Positions 1 through 10,029 of a stretch of DNA of 64,000 bases are shown one piece after another. Source of the DNA: Lumbricus terrestris (lineage: Eukaryota; Annelida; Clitellata; Crassiclitellata; Lumbricidae); assembly GCA_949752735.1 (NCBI GenBank), contig OX457040.1:3311225-3375224 (forward strand), in the 5' to 3' direction. The translations under genes were made by a program, and so were the position numbers. Numbering within the stretch: the stretch's first letter is position 1; every line of letters begins with the position of its first letter. The notes below the pieces were generated by a model. That model saw nothing but the letters and a program-made list of their open reading frames with translations. It ran no database searches and was not told where the DNA came from.

Positions 1-388
1 TGAATTGTATTCATTCGGACATTTATATAGCGCTCCCTCAAGAAAAAACTACTCAGAGGCGCTCCCGACTCCAGCGCGCCCAAAAAGAACAGTTTTAAGT
101 TTAGTAAGGAAGGATCCTGGTAGAGTCCCAGGGTGTAGGCGTAGCTCAAAAGGAAGGCTATTCCAGACCACTGGTCCAACAACAGAAAAGGCTCGATCCT
201 TCATGGTAGTAGTACGAGCAAAAGGAACTAAGAGGACTCCCCTATCAGCAGAGCGTAGCTGACGACGTCCTTGGATACCCAATGTAGAGCTGCATAGCTC
301 ACGGAGGTAAGTTGGGGCAAGGCCCTGACAACATCGCCATACCAATGCAGCTACCCTGAACTCAATACGCTGGCGAATAGGGATATAA
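1..388 (-). pseudogene. L2/CR1-like LINE, C-terminal reverse transcriptase fragment and 3' end
   Basis: On the minus strand the frame reads through the tail of a non-LTR retrotransposon protein. The stretch PIRQRIEFRVAALVW is followed by GLAPTYLREL, then DRAFSVVGPVVWNSLPFELR and KLKTVLF, the usual order at the C-terminus of L2/CR1-type reverse transcriptases. The frame stops at about position 49 and is followed by a short 3' end containing GAGCGCTATATAA, which recurs at other LINE and SINE ends in this window. Only the last ~115 residues remain; the catalytic domain is missing, so this is a 5'-truncated dead copy. Assignment to the L2/CR1 group comes from family knowledge of this motif order. 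Confidence 0.8.
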
Positions 389-1340
389 TGTATAATGACT
401 TGTTTCTACGACTTGAAAAGCAATTTACAACAATGCGGACTTTTATGTCATAAGACGATTTTAAACTTTACTTTGAAAAAACTGGACAAAGGAGGAAAGC
501 GACGCCAGTGATCTTTATTATCACACGAGTCGTTAAACTGAAATCAAGCGACTTCTTTATTTGCTTTTCTTAGTACCATACAACGAAGCAAATTGCTCGA
601 AGTTATTTTGAACGAAGAAAGACGATTGCTTCTTAAAATCCTAAAAAAATTAGAGCAATGAGGCATCATTTCGAGACACATAAATTATATATAAAACACC
701 TTGTAATGAGAATTACCAATTAGTATAAAAAAGTTGGACTTCTTAATCGCGAACAGTTAAACTCTTGCAGATACGCATTCCGATTAATAATCTTAGCCCC
801 GTCACCGTCTGCACTCTTGTAGCGCGAGTCACAAGTCAGGTTGAACGAGGCGGTAGATCCTGCTGGTCTTTGTTGTCATACAATGTTGTTAAACTGTAAA
901 TACTCCATCAATGCTTGGATTTTGACAATGCAGGTCCCAAACCTTGTTAAAGGACCCTGTAGGTCATAGCTTACTTGCCAATCATAGCTGGACGTTACAT
1001 ATTTCTGGTTTTTATTATAGTAAAGTGAGTTATCTTAACGAAGGTGTTTTAATTGATATTGCAAATTCGTTTGAGCGGTTTTACCTGCCTAGAGTGAAGA
1101 CAGAACTAGAAGTCAATCGTAATCCGGTGGTGAGGATCGACACACCGCAGCATCAATCGAGAACTGATGCCACGAGTTGCTCTAGATATTCTTATTTAAG
1201 CTCTTCATCTCCCTCTCTTTTAACTTCATGTTCTACGTTCTTCATAACATACAGCTACACGTCACAGTCACATCCAACTACTTGCTCGATATTATAATAC
1301 ACAATGTGTATTTTTTAATTGTTTTAATGCATTCAACAGT
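389..1340. other. Mostly unassigned sequence with two weak RTE-tail-like repeats
   Basis: No coding signal is convincing here. Positions 485-545 and 800-905 resemble the dispersed RTE-tail-like repeat seen better at 53700-53820: a GGAGG-rich segment, then a CACA..GT segment, then GTTAAACTG. The 117-codon frame at 944-1297 resembles no protein I know. Around 550-620 lies a diverged repeat containing GAACGAAGAAAGA that reappears inverted near 7150-7215. Confidence 0.35.
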
Positions 1341-1349
1341 CCATGAGCA

Positions 1350-1890
1350 GGGTTGTGCCGCTTGTGCGTCTAACAAATTCTTGCCAACTTAATAAGACTG
1401 GTTACAACACTGACGTTTTGTAGTTACATGTAGGTGATGTGGACCTTAAGGTCTGCCTAGATAACTCTTTCAGGGATAAAATGATGTTAAACTCTTAAAA
1501 TCAACACTTACGAGGCTTGAAAAAATTATAAAATAAATTAACGTGACGTGATCTGCAGTTAGACCGCAAGTAGTGCCTGAAAAGTGGAAACCGTTTCCCC
1601 CCCAAAAAAATCGTGAATAAAATACCTTTTAAAAGCGATATTAAAATGCTATATAAGCGTCACAGACTGCATAAAAGTTGCTGGTGTCATTGCTTCGTTT
1701 TCAATTGGCAATAATTGACAGAAGATTAACACAAACGAAAAAGTCATCAGTGAACTTCATCTGCAGAACTCGACGCTGCAACTATATGTATTGTCGTGAT
1801 GCCAGTCACAGGAGTTTATGAAGCAGGAGGGTGACCCTAATTAGAGGCATCTTTCTTAAATATAAATAATCGTTAGACAGCAGTTAACCA
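1350..1890 (+). repeat. Long plus-strand repeat unit U, copy 1
   Basis: This segment matches, block by block, segments at 25330-26320, 56040-56530 and 63300-63860. The order is: a block with CTTAATA..GGTTACAA, a block with GGTCTGCCTA, a 'GCAAGT..TGCCTGA' block (compare GCAAGATGTCGCTAA elsewhere), a degenerate D-motif near 1610-1640, then CACAGACTGCAT, then a module ending ATGCCAGTCACAGGAG and CAGGAGGGTGACCCTAATTAG. All copies lie in the same orientation. No coding capacity is apparent. Confidence 0.6.
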
Positions 1891-1954
1891 ACCAATATAA
1901 TACAAGTGGTTCGAACGTTAATTAAAGGAGTTCCAATGCAATAACAGGGAAAGT

Positions 1955-2215
1955 CTCCTAAGCTGACCATGATGTTGCCATGGATATGAAGCGCCATAGA
2001 GACTTCATTTTCTTAGACTCGGCATATGAGGGCAGGTCACCAGTCCTCTCACTAGCTTCACACCGACTGTGTAGACCAGTGTTCTCATCATAGTTTAACT
2101 GACATAGAATGCAGATGGAGCCACAATCTTGAGCCAAATATCTGCCTAGGATTGGATTTGAACCCATGACCTATCGAATGACAGTCAAGCAGACTTTTTC
2201 AGTCGGACTACGGTG
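1955..2215 (-). repeat. tRNA-derived SINE, Asp-like head
   Basis: On the minus strand the head resembles a tRNA. A perfect B-box-like GGGTTCAAATCC lies at 2154-2165, preceded by an anticodon-arm-like stretch containing CTGTCATTCGA, whose GTC would read Asp. The body runs to a 3' part containing CTTCATATCCATGG. Copies occur at 32990-33275 and 56570-56860, and headless copies at 12755-12920 and 26425-26530. The acceptor stem is not intact, so this is a SINE and not a tRNA gene. Confidence 0.65.
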
Positions 2216-2799
2216 TAGACTGTTTGGGAAGTTCTTTCAATTTCTATCAACGGCCTTTTGTTATCATAAGTTGTCGTTAAGCTATTGATAGCCAATAATA
2301 TTACTAGAATTATTAAGCCAATAAACAGAGACTGCGGCTGTAATGTGCCAAACAACGACGTCTCTGATCCATCTATCGCTGTCAAAGAATGAGATCAGTG
2401 GTTCTGAAAGTGTTGGTAATAATTCACTGCGTGGAAATATGTCTTAGATTAGACGTCGTAATCCAATTTATGATGTCGTTATTAGTTGTGGTTAAGCGAT
2501 GGAAACTGCACGTTCAATGTAAAGGTCAATTGAACAGCTCGAAAGAGTTACACCATTCTGCAATAATCTGTAATTGCCATTAAATTTTGTGTTTTTATGC
2601 AGAAGCAAATAGATTGAAATTGCTTTGAACGAAGAAAGAAGAATGCATCTGACTATAAAAAATAGATTTATGAATATCACATGGTGAGAATTAAACACCT
2701 ATAATAGAGATGAGAACAGTTTTATATAAGTCAAACTGACGGTTCACTAGCATAATCATTTCCTTATAAAATTATGAAAGAGAAGTAAGAAGCGTCATG
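2216..2799. repeat. Diverged repeat with D-motif at 2691
   Basis: The block contains a GAACGAAGAAAGA segment (2627-2640) followed about 50 bp later by AATTAAACACCTATAATAG (from 2689), one of the dispersed D-motif copies. The small open frames in this stretch have no recognisable protein features. The stretch ends in a short (TGTAA)n run at 2800-2817, which is the tail of the next LINE. Confidence 0.4.
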
Positions 2800-3525
2800 T
2801 AATGTAATGTAATGTAATTCAGACAATTTGTATAGCATCGTCAGTAGCAAGCTACTTCTAGGATGCTTTACACGCATAATGTCAACCGTCAGAGTAAATG
2901 TCATGAGCTCGAGAGCAAGTGTAGCTTCAATTGTTTTTTAAAAGTTGCTTCAGTTTTGATTCCCTGGAGAGTTGATGGAAGACTGTTCCAGGCGCGTGGG
3001 CCTGCGACGCGAAAGGCGCGATCGCACATTTTTGTTTTCGTCGCAGGAATGAACACGTCGGCGGTCTTGGACGATCGCAGCCGGGACCTCCTTGGATCGT
3101 CTGCTAACGGTTTGATGTTGTCCGCGAGGTAGGCTGGTGCGCAATTGTTGAGGCACTTGTACATTAGGATACAAAGTTTGAAATTGATGCGGTCACCTAT
3201 GCCAAGCCACTGAAGCTGGTCTCGAATCGCGCTAGAAATGTGGTCGAAATTTTTCAATCGCAGGACCAGACGAGCTGCAGCATTGATGACCGCCTGAAGC
3301 CGAATGATACTGCACTGTGGCAAGCCAGCAAAGGCGACATTGCAATAATCGATTCGGCCCAAAATTAAACTTTGTATCAGGTGGCGTGTCACTTCCTGTG
3401 TGAGTGACCGAGACACAGATCTCAGCTGTCTCAGTATTCCGAAGCTGGTTCGTACAACTGCAGTGATATGTGAGGTCATTGACAGGTTACTGTCGAGTAG
3501 AAGACCGAGATCATATTGTCAGTGT
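2800..3525 (-). pseudogene. L2/CR1-like LINE, 3' half of reverse transcriptase plus 3' UTR and tail
   Basis: Minus-strand translation gives YDLGLLLDSNLSMTSHIT, then LGRIDYCNVAFAGLP, then LQWLGIGDRINFK, and RAFRVAGPRAWNSLPSTLQG near the end. This is the region from behind the RT fingers/palm to the C-terminus of an L2/CR1-type protein, about 200 residues and open. A 3' UTR follows to about 2800 and ends in an (ATTAC)n tail on the element strand. The YADD-type catalytic part is missing, so the copy is 5'-truncated. The same family recurs at 34196-34345 (3' UTR only) and 34346-34776. Confidence 0.8.
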
Positions 3526-4100
3526 TGGGATACATATCGGAGGAAAAAGAAACAGAACATTTTATAGAATTCAGAACCGAGTGGTTACGCGGATTTATTA
3601 CCACAACTGATGCTATATGCCACAGGCAAATGAAAAATACAGTAGCACTAGGAAAGAAATGTAATCCCAAAGAGACAGGAGACAGAGGAAAGAGGACAGA
3701 GAGATATAGAGACAAATACAAAGAGACATCGAGCCATACAAAGAGAGATGGACAGATTCAGACAGAGATAGAGAACTAGAGAAACAGCTGCAAACTATAA
3801 ATTTCAGTCAAAGGCCTTTGTCGCAATGATAGGTAAAATCAGGAATCAACGTTAAATTATACACCTGAAATAAGCTGTCCTAACAGCTATATGATGTTGA
3901 AGTTTGGAATAATTATATTAATAACACTTTCCATTCTACCTAAACTCATAATAATAATTATTATCATCGTTACAAATCGAGCAATCATTGAGAGCAAAGA
4001 GAGCCATACAAAAGTAGATGCTAACATGGGATTGGTCAAAAACATGTCACACGATTATTTGCACGCAGCTGCCGCCTGCATTGCTAGTAGCTGTCGTTAA
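3526..4100. other. Unassigned sequence
   Basis: A GA-rich stretch (AGAGACAGAG type) spans about 3670-3775. Around 4060-4110 there is a GTAGCTGTCGTTAAGC segment like those of the D-motif modules. The open frames at 3516-3779 and 3891-4100 are low in complexity and not recognised. Confidence 0.3.
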
Positions 4101-4104
4101 GCTA

Positions 4105-4545
4105 TGGATACATCCATGGGACGGACTTGACCTCAAGGACCCGTCTAACTATCGCCCAATCTCTCGAAAACAATTGAAAAGATTGTGTCAGAACAAACTG
4201 TCACTTACTTAAGCACTAACAACATGCTTCCGAAATATCAGTCGGTATTTCGCAGGGGCCATTCCACTGAGACTCTGTGACTCCGATTGCCAGTTGACTG
4301 ATACGGGGCCATGGATGGTGTGTGTGGGTGACCTTACAAGCCCTTTTTGACGTTTTTGCAGCATTCGACACGGTCGATCATGATATAATAATTAAACGCT
4401 TCTCTATCTCTTTTGGACTCTCTGGCCAGCCACTTGCGTGGATCACATCTTTTTTTAGCAGGGCGGTCCAGTTGTGTGATTCTGGGAGTAGGTAACCCAG
4501 GGTCCCGGTTACATTTGGTCTCCAACAACTTCTCTACTCAGAGGC
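4105..4545 (+). pseudogene. L2/CR1-like LINE, degenerate reverse transcriptase fragment
   Basis: Read across frames, the plus strand contains DPSNYRPIS, then TIEKIVSEQTVTYLS, then MLPKYQSVFRRGHSTETL, and later VFAAFDTVDHDIIIKR with SFGLSGQPLAWITSFFS. These are RT blocks 1-3 of an L2/CR1-type polymerase; the FDTVDHD segment holds the first catalytic aspartate region. The reading frame changes at least twice and there are stops, so the copy is dead. At about 4530 it runs directly into CTCTACTCAGAGGCG, the 3' tail shared by LINEs and SINEs here, which implies a large internal deletion or a separate insertion. Confidence 0.75.
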
Positions 4546-4589
4546 GTTTCCGACTATAGCGCGTACATGGCATCGGAGTTTCACGCCTT

Positions 4590-4985
4590 TTGCTTAGTAT
4601 GCAAAAATGTAAATTTATGTTTCACATGTTTTTCCTTCCATATTCTCTCAAGTCCCTTTGTTGTCGACTTTCCCAATGTTATCCTCCGTCGTATCTCGTT
4701 GTCGCATCCTCCATCGTTTCCTATCGTAACTCCAAAGAAACAGAAACTTGTCGCAACCTCCTACTCTTGGCCTTCAACCTCGAAGCTTGTCCAGCTCTCC
4801 GTGGTCATGATCTCGGACTTCTTTATCTTCTTCTTTGTGGTCTTCTTTATGTTGAAATACAATCCTGCTTTCTCGCTTTCCGCTTTTAGTTTTCTGATGA
4901 TATCTTTTAAATCCTCTCTTTTCTCCGCTTGTAGCGTTGTGTCGTCCGCATATTCTAGATTGAAATATAGATGCTGCAAAAAAGA
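4590..4985 (-). pseudogene. RTE-like reverse transcriptase fragment
   Basis: The minus strand reads LEYADDTTLQAEKREDLKDI and continues with SEKAGLYFNIKKTK, an RT palm containing the YADD catalytic box, as in RTE-type LINEs. Further downstream, after a frame break, come FGVTIGNDGGCDNEIRRRI and GLERIWKEK, matching the stretch after the palm in RTE proteins. The region contains stops and frameshifts (near 4765) and is a dead fragment. It lies in opposite orientation to the L2-like fragment ending at 4545. Confidence 0.75.
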
Positions 4986-5000
4986 AACAAATAAAACAAT

Positions 5001-5014
5001 TTAATTAAACACCT
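5001..5014 (+). repeat. D-motif copy
   Basis: TTAATTAAACACC occurs here, followed by GCTAAG and, after about 12 bp, ATATCATAAAGG. It is a solitary copy of the dispersed motif without a well conserved upstream GATGTCGCTAA module. Confidence 0.5.
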
Positions 5015-5223
5015 GCTAAGTGATATCATAAAGGTATATAAATAGCCCAGATTACTTTCGTTTGCTAGCAAGAATCTCTGTTACACAACTTGTATTGTCA
5101 ATGGCACAAGATAGACGCAAGATATCGTGAGAGAAAATTAATAATTTCGACACAGCAGCCATCCAAGCGATCGGGATGCCAGCCACTACCATGCAGCGAA
5201 GTACATTCTCGGACCTGCTCTAG

Positions 5224-5286
5224 ATTAGATTATGCAAATACAATATTAGATTATGCAAATACCAGATTAGATTATGCAAATCCAGG
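5224..5286 (+). promoter_or_regulatory. Three tandem 21-bp repeats, each with an octamer ATGCAAAT
   Basis: Three units begin ATTAGATTATGCAAAT. The octamers are at 5232-5239, 5253-5260 and 5274-5281, exactly 21 bp apart, about two helical turns. ATGCAAAT is the classical POU/Oct-factor site, and the adjacent ATTA is a homeodomain core. Whether it regulates anything is unknown: no gene is recognisable nearby, and a three-unit minisatellite could arise by chance slippage. Confidence 0.55.
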
Positions 5287-5726
5287 TCATGCTAACTTCT
5301 TCTAAATGCACTTAGTAAAGTTAATGACACTGTGCCATAACAGATGCCATAATAGTATCTATTTTTGTGCGTAGCTTATACCCTACGTGGATCAAACAAT
5401 GGAGGTGTAATATCAATTATTTGGTTTTATTATTACAACTTTCAAAGTCATTTCATGATTTCAAAAGCCGTTGACAACTGTACAGTAGATAATTATACAA
5501 TTCGTTGAAAACAAGAAACCTACTGCATGGTATGAAAGACGATATGAAAAAATGTCTTATAGGAACTTTAGAATCTCACAAATACTCAATATCTTATCAT
5601 TGATAAAGATGATTCACAAGCCGTGACAAAAAGGAAGTTTGACGCATGTGAAAAAACAATCTTCTGAATTATCCCACACGTCAATTAAGGGTGCAGTCAA
5701 TGAACTCCGACGGATTTCAGTTTAAT
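5287..5726. other. Unassigned AT-rich sequence
   Basis: I see no coding frame, inverted-repeat element or recognisable repeat in this stretch. Confidence 0.3.
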
Positions 5727-5812
5727 GGATGGATCAAGATTTGACTAGGGCCTGTGACAACAGAGGCCGTTGCCCTCAACAGAAATTTGAATAGCATATT
5801 GCCGCAAAGCCC
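5727..5812 (+). repeat. A-element copy, diverged
   Basis: It starts with GGATGGATCAAGATTTGAC and continues CTGTGACAACAGAGGCCGTT and CAGAAATTTG, matching the A-element read from its tail end. The inner pair of the hairpin stem has changed from T-A to C-G (AGGGC with GCCCT) while the outer pairs are lost. The downstream (5'-proximal) part is poorly kept. Confidence 0.7.
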
Positions 5813-6388
5813 CATTTTGAGTAACTGTATATTGTTGGTTAATTGCATTTTTACGATGATACATCATTTGGAGAGATTGTTAATTAGAGTAGCCCTCCTG
5901 TTTTGTATACCTTGTGACTGGCATCACGATAGTTCGGAGGAAGGTATTGTCGAGAATCGCAGATTTAATTCTCTGACGACATCTTGGTTTTTTGCGTCAA
6001 TATTGTGTTAATTGCAATGCCACCTTCTATCGGAGGAAACAAGCAAATTTATGCAGTCCATGCCAATTATATAACGTTATGAATTTCTTAGTAAAGGTGT
6101 TTAAAATAACGCTTTGTTTTAGGTTCGGATTCAACATTTCAGCGTCAATCTGCTGTCTAACTACAGATTGCGCCACTTTACCCTATTTAGACATATCATC
6201 ATCAAGACCGCAAGTGTTGATTTTAAGTGTTTAACTACATTTTTATGGTTGCCATGGTAATTGAAGTTGACGTTAAGCCCTATATTACCCAACTTTGCAA
6301 ACATCACTGGGGTGCACAGTCCTATTAAGTTAACAAGTATTTTCCTATGGACACACTACTGTACATGGAACGTTAAATACATTCACAC

Positions 6389-6448
<60 letters not shown>

Positions 6449-7130
6449 CAAACAAATAATTGAATGAAACATGCTACTGTATATTAACAGGGCATGTTCA
6501 CATAGAGAAGGACGAATACGCAGAGGAGGGAAATCTTGCTCATTATTATCATTTACTGATTGAGGATGACTATAGAACATGTCAATAATTCGAAAGTTTT
6601 TGCATTTTCCCACTTTTATAGATGTGGAGTCTTCTTTTTAGAGGTGCTTAATTGTAGCGTCGTGATTATTCCAAGTTAATTTTTTTTATCTTTCAACTGT
6701 TGTTTTCTTTCTTTGGTCAGAACAATTTTGAACGATTTGCTTCTTTGTACAATTATACTCCATAAGCGAACTAATAATTATATCATTAGTGGTAGCAGTT
6801 TTTGTTTAACGATACTCTGTGATAAGAAAGACCAATATACGGTGTATCTCCTCTTTTTATCCTGGTTTGAGATTTGCATTGTCAGAGTCAGAACATTGTG
6901 GGAGTATTTACATTTTGACAACATCATTTGATAGCAAAGACCAACAGGGTCGCTCTCCCCGTTCATCCAGGCTGGAGACTGGTGCTGTCAGAATGCAAAC
7001 TGTATCGGTTAAGGATAGTCGTATTTTAGTTAAACATGATTGAGAAGTTCAATCTGTTATGCTTGTAGAGACTTCTTATTGCATGTGTTTTATATTTGTC
7101 TGATAATAATACATTAATACCGCATTATTT
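5813..7130. other. Mixed diverged repeats with a (TA)n microsatellite
   Basis: A (TA)n run interrupted by one AAA spans 6391-6448. Around 5895-5945 lies an inverted copy of the module found in unit U (CCCTCCTG..GACTGGCAT). Around 6935-7000 there is a weak inverted RTE-tail-like repeat (CGCTCTCCCCGTTCATCCAGG). No protein-coding frame is recognised. Confidence 0.4.
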
Positions 7131-7137
7131 TAAAATT

Positions 7138-7470
7138 TTGTTTTTATCAAGTAGTCGTCTCTCTTCGTTCAAAAAAACGTCGAGCAATTTGCTTTGTTGT
7201 ATGATACTTCAAAAAGCAACTAAAGACTAAAGAGACCACGTGGTTTCAGTTTAGCCATTCCGTGTGTGACATCTTGTGACATCTGCTTAAACTAATTTCT
7301 GCTGATAGCAACGCACAATAATTCCGTAATATGTCGTTAAAATCTGCATAAATAATCGTTTAACTCCGTCAAAGGCAGTCAACCATTTACCGGTGGAAGT
7401 GCCAGTTCGCAGCCTTGGAACACGAGGAGGCCTTCGCCAGTCATCAATGCTAAGAAATTGCGTCGTTAAG
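7138..7470. repeat. Dispersed repeat fragments
   Basis: Positions 7150-7215 are the inverse of 560-620 (TCTTCGTTCAAAAA..ACG..GAGCAATTTGCTT). Positions 7395-7465 resemble a diverged RTE-tail-like repeat: AGTGCCAGTTCGCAGCCTTGG, then GAGGAGGCCTTCGCCAGT, then CGTTAAGC. No coding potential is seen. Confidence 0.4.
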
Positions 7471-7799
7471 CTCTCACTTCACAATACACTGATCGATTTT
7501 TCAAAGCAATCATTTAAGACACCTTTGAAACGTAGTAACTTGATGCGATATGAATGACACGAGAGACCCGCGGAATTGAACTATTATTTATATATACTGA
7601 ATCGATTGCACCAAGAACTTTAACGCGAATTGATTATTAAAGCCGTGTTCGATGTGTTTGTAGCCTACAGAAAGAGCAGAAGAAGATTTTTACTTTCGCT
7701 GCCTAAGAAATTTCAGCAATTGCTATTATAAAGATTTGAAGTCATTTCCTCTTTACCTCGTCTATGTTCTCTTCCGATTGTCCTTGTAACTGACTAATA

Positions 7800-7900
7800 A
7801 TGATGGATGGATGACTCCAGATTTGAGGAGGGCCTACGACAACAGAGACCGTATCCCTCGAAAAATTAGCTTGGCATAATACAGCTCTTGCGAAGTTTGA
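7800..7900 (+). repeat. A-element copy, diverged
   Basis: The block has ATGGATGGATGACTCCAGATTTGA, then CTACGACAACAGAGACCG and TTGGCATAATACAGC, in the same order as the intact A-elements. It has several substitutions and lacks the promoter-proximal AAAACTGGTTCAGTACC part. Confidence 0.65.
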
Positions 7901-7967
7901 CTTTTACAGATCGTTAGTCATCATAACAACGCTTTTTAATTTCAGCATTTTTTCGCACAGATTTAAG

Positions 7968-8000
7968 CGTTTAGCGACATCTTGCGGCCAACTGAGATGT
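7968..8000 (-). repeat. Isolated GATGTCGCTAA module, inverted
   Basis: On the minus strand this reads GGCCGCAAGATGTCGCTAAAC, the module that usually lies upstream of a D-motif. The D-motif itself is not obvious beside this copy. Confidence 0.45.
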
Positions 8001-8209
8001 TGGCGTAGACTCACTCAGCATTACGTCTTTCGATTGCACTGAATCATGTTTACAATTTATGGGCACTGGGCAACTGTTTGGCATCTGATTATGTGTTTTC
8101 CGAGCAGCATGGACCGCTAATAAAGACAAATGAATGTCTATGCTCTCTTGAGACTGATGGTGCCGAAATAAACCTTAACAAATCTGTGAAGGAGAGGAAG
8201 CTGGCGTAA

Positions 8210-8422
8210 AATATCTGGCAACTTCACTATAAAAGAAGGGACTGTTTTGGAGAAGGATACAATTCAAGTCACAGGCTGAGGTCTCTGCACGAGGTAGACG
8301 AAAAAGAATTGGATGATAACATCAGAACGTGGACTGAACTCTCAACGGTGGAACTGATAAAGAAGGTCACGAACAGATTGCATTGGAGAGAGATATTGTC
8401 TATGACGCGACCAACCCTATAA
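8210..8422 (+). pseudogene. RTE-like LINE C-terminal fragment
   Basis: Plus-strand translation gives ARGRRKRIG and, in a shifted frame, DDNIRTWTELSTVELI, then KKVTNRLHWREIL and MTRPTL before a stop at 8420-8422. This is the characteristic end of RTE-type proteins: a GRGRP-like basic patch, then W-DNI--WT-L, then R--WR. There is one frameshift between the basic patch and the DDNI segment. It is a dead, 5'-truncated copy. Confidence 0.65.
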
Positions 8423-9540
8423 TCGACGATGGTTGAGGACAGCTGTGACTGGACAGCTTACTATTTTGCACGGCGGTGTAAATCAGTGAGATATTCGTTA
8501 TGGTTTGGTTGTAGAAGATTCATGTTAAAGTTGGAAATACATGCATGGAAGATAAGTAGCATATTAGTAGTTCTCAGAGTTCGCATGACTTGATAGAATA
8601 CAATTCTGTTGATGATTATTGTTTGTCTGGCGTCTACCAACAATCCAGAAGTTGAGCGGAAATAAATACTTAATCTGATGTTGAATAGGTGTGTTATCCA
8701 ATATTCTGATCTTTCCTGTTACCATAAATGTAATTATACTACAGGTTGATTATTTACAGACGTAATGTGTCTCTTTTATACTGCATTAGCCCTGCTTGTA
8801 AAAGGTGTTTGTGTCGAGCTTCAGATTCATTTAATTGTTTCCAGTTGTTAGCAATATCTGGCGACTAAAAGCGCTTAAGTATCCTCTTCAAAGTAAATTG
8901 CGGACAAGATATAGTCGATAATGATCTAAGAGGGTGGAACCCCACGGTACCTCGGTATACATATTGGGCATAACTTCTGAACTTCTAACATCTTACATTT
9001 TATCTTAAAATGTGTGTAAATGAATTCCCTACAGCTACCGAAAATATCAATTTTTTCCATTTCAAAAAAGGTTTTAAGCGAAGAAGCCTGGGGTAGTGGT
9101 AGCCCGAGGGCTAACCAGGAAAGTAGCCAAATCATATAAAAGTCAACCATGACAAGTGTTGGAAGAAGGTGAAGTTCACGTGATTTTCTGTTTGATGATC
9201 CAATAATTTGACGAAGTTCCATCTGAAGAATATTATTAGTCGAAAGCTTCCAAGGTATGCTCAGTGTCGGACAGACTGTTGAAGAGGAGCGCTTCAAACT
9301 GCTCAGTGCTTCCACCTGCCTCGGATGTTCAATCGAGATTCTTGTAGGTGCGTTACTGTGGCCGCCCCAGAACATTTTGCCTTTTCACCCCACCGAACCC
9401 CACCCCGTCCTTTTGGGGGAGGGCCGGGGGACTGGGTGGGGCTGGGTGGTTGCTGTAGGCCACTGGCGACACTCTGTCTTCGTAATGCATGAAAACGCAG
9501 GAGGTGGTGACCATGCACTCCTGCCCTTGATAGCCTGAGG
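8423..9540. other. Unassigned; GC-rich G/C-tract segment at 9377-9450
   Basis: A 149-codon minus-strand frame at 8926-9375 has no motif I recognise and lacks support as a gene. Positions 9377-9450 carry runs of C then G (CCCCACCG, GGGGGAGGGCCGGGGG, GGGTGGGG), giving hairpin and G-quadruplex potential on the plus strand. Confidence 0.3.
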
Positions 9541-9551
9541 GTAAAAGTATC

Positions 9552-9652
9552 TGCCTTAAGTGCTGTAATATGTCAGGTAAATTTCTGTCCAGGGAAACGG
9601 ACTCTATTGCCATAGAGTGCATAGACCCTGGTCAAATCGGATCCATCCATCT
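9552..9652 (-). repeat. A-element copy
   Basis: It reads TTAAGTGCTGTAATATGTC, AAATTTCTGTCCAGGG, then CATAGACCCTGGTCAAATCGG and the tail GATCCATCCATC. A short duplication of the CATAGA segment lies in the hairpin loop. It is followed by ACCTTAAAATACCCAGGG, which also follows the next copy. Confidence 0.85.
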
Positions 9653-9679
9653 ACCTTAAAATACCCAGGGCTTGGTAAT

Positions 9680-9792
9680 GTACAGTACCTTGCTCTTAAG
9701 TGCTGTAATACGCCGAGCAAATTTCTGTCCAGGGTAACGGCCTCGTTGTCATAGACCCTGGTCAAATCGGATCCATACATCTACCTACCTTA
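9680..9792 (-). repeat. A-element copy, full length
   Basis: It contains the near-complete unit from CAGTACCTTGCTCTTAAGTGC to AAATCGGATCC with a tail of ATAC/CTAC units. It is flanked on both sides by CTTAAAATACCCAGGG and TTGGTAA (9655-9677 and 9793-9815), either a long target duplication or a tandem duplication that includes the flank. Confidence 0.85.
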
Positions 9793-10029
9793 AAATACCC
9801 AGGGTTTGGTAACGACCAATTATATGTTGTAGTCAGAGCCAACAGTACTGCCTGTATTTAACGTTGATGTCGTCCATATTCCGTATCATCATATTTTTTA
9901 CTTGACTGAGGAGTCGATTAACGCGTTTTGTAGAATATAATATAATATAATACAATGTACAACCTATTAAAGGTGTCTTCTCCTTTCAGGCTTGGTGTTT
10001 AATTCAACGAAAAATTTAAAACATGCCTT

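Noticed and set aside
2120..2215. tRNA-Asp gene on the minus strand
   Set aside because: Only the anticodon-arm and T-arm parts are recognisable; the acceptor stem and D arm are not intact, and several copies share the same SINE body.
4567..5004. 145-codon plus-strand frame with hydrophobic stretches, possible membrane protein
   Set aside because: It is the antisense of a recognisable RTE reverse transcriptase fragment containing YADD.
8926..9375. 149-codon minus-strand frame as a gene
   Set aside because: No domain, no repeat of the frame elsewhere, and amino-acid composition like random AT-rich DNA.
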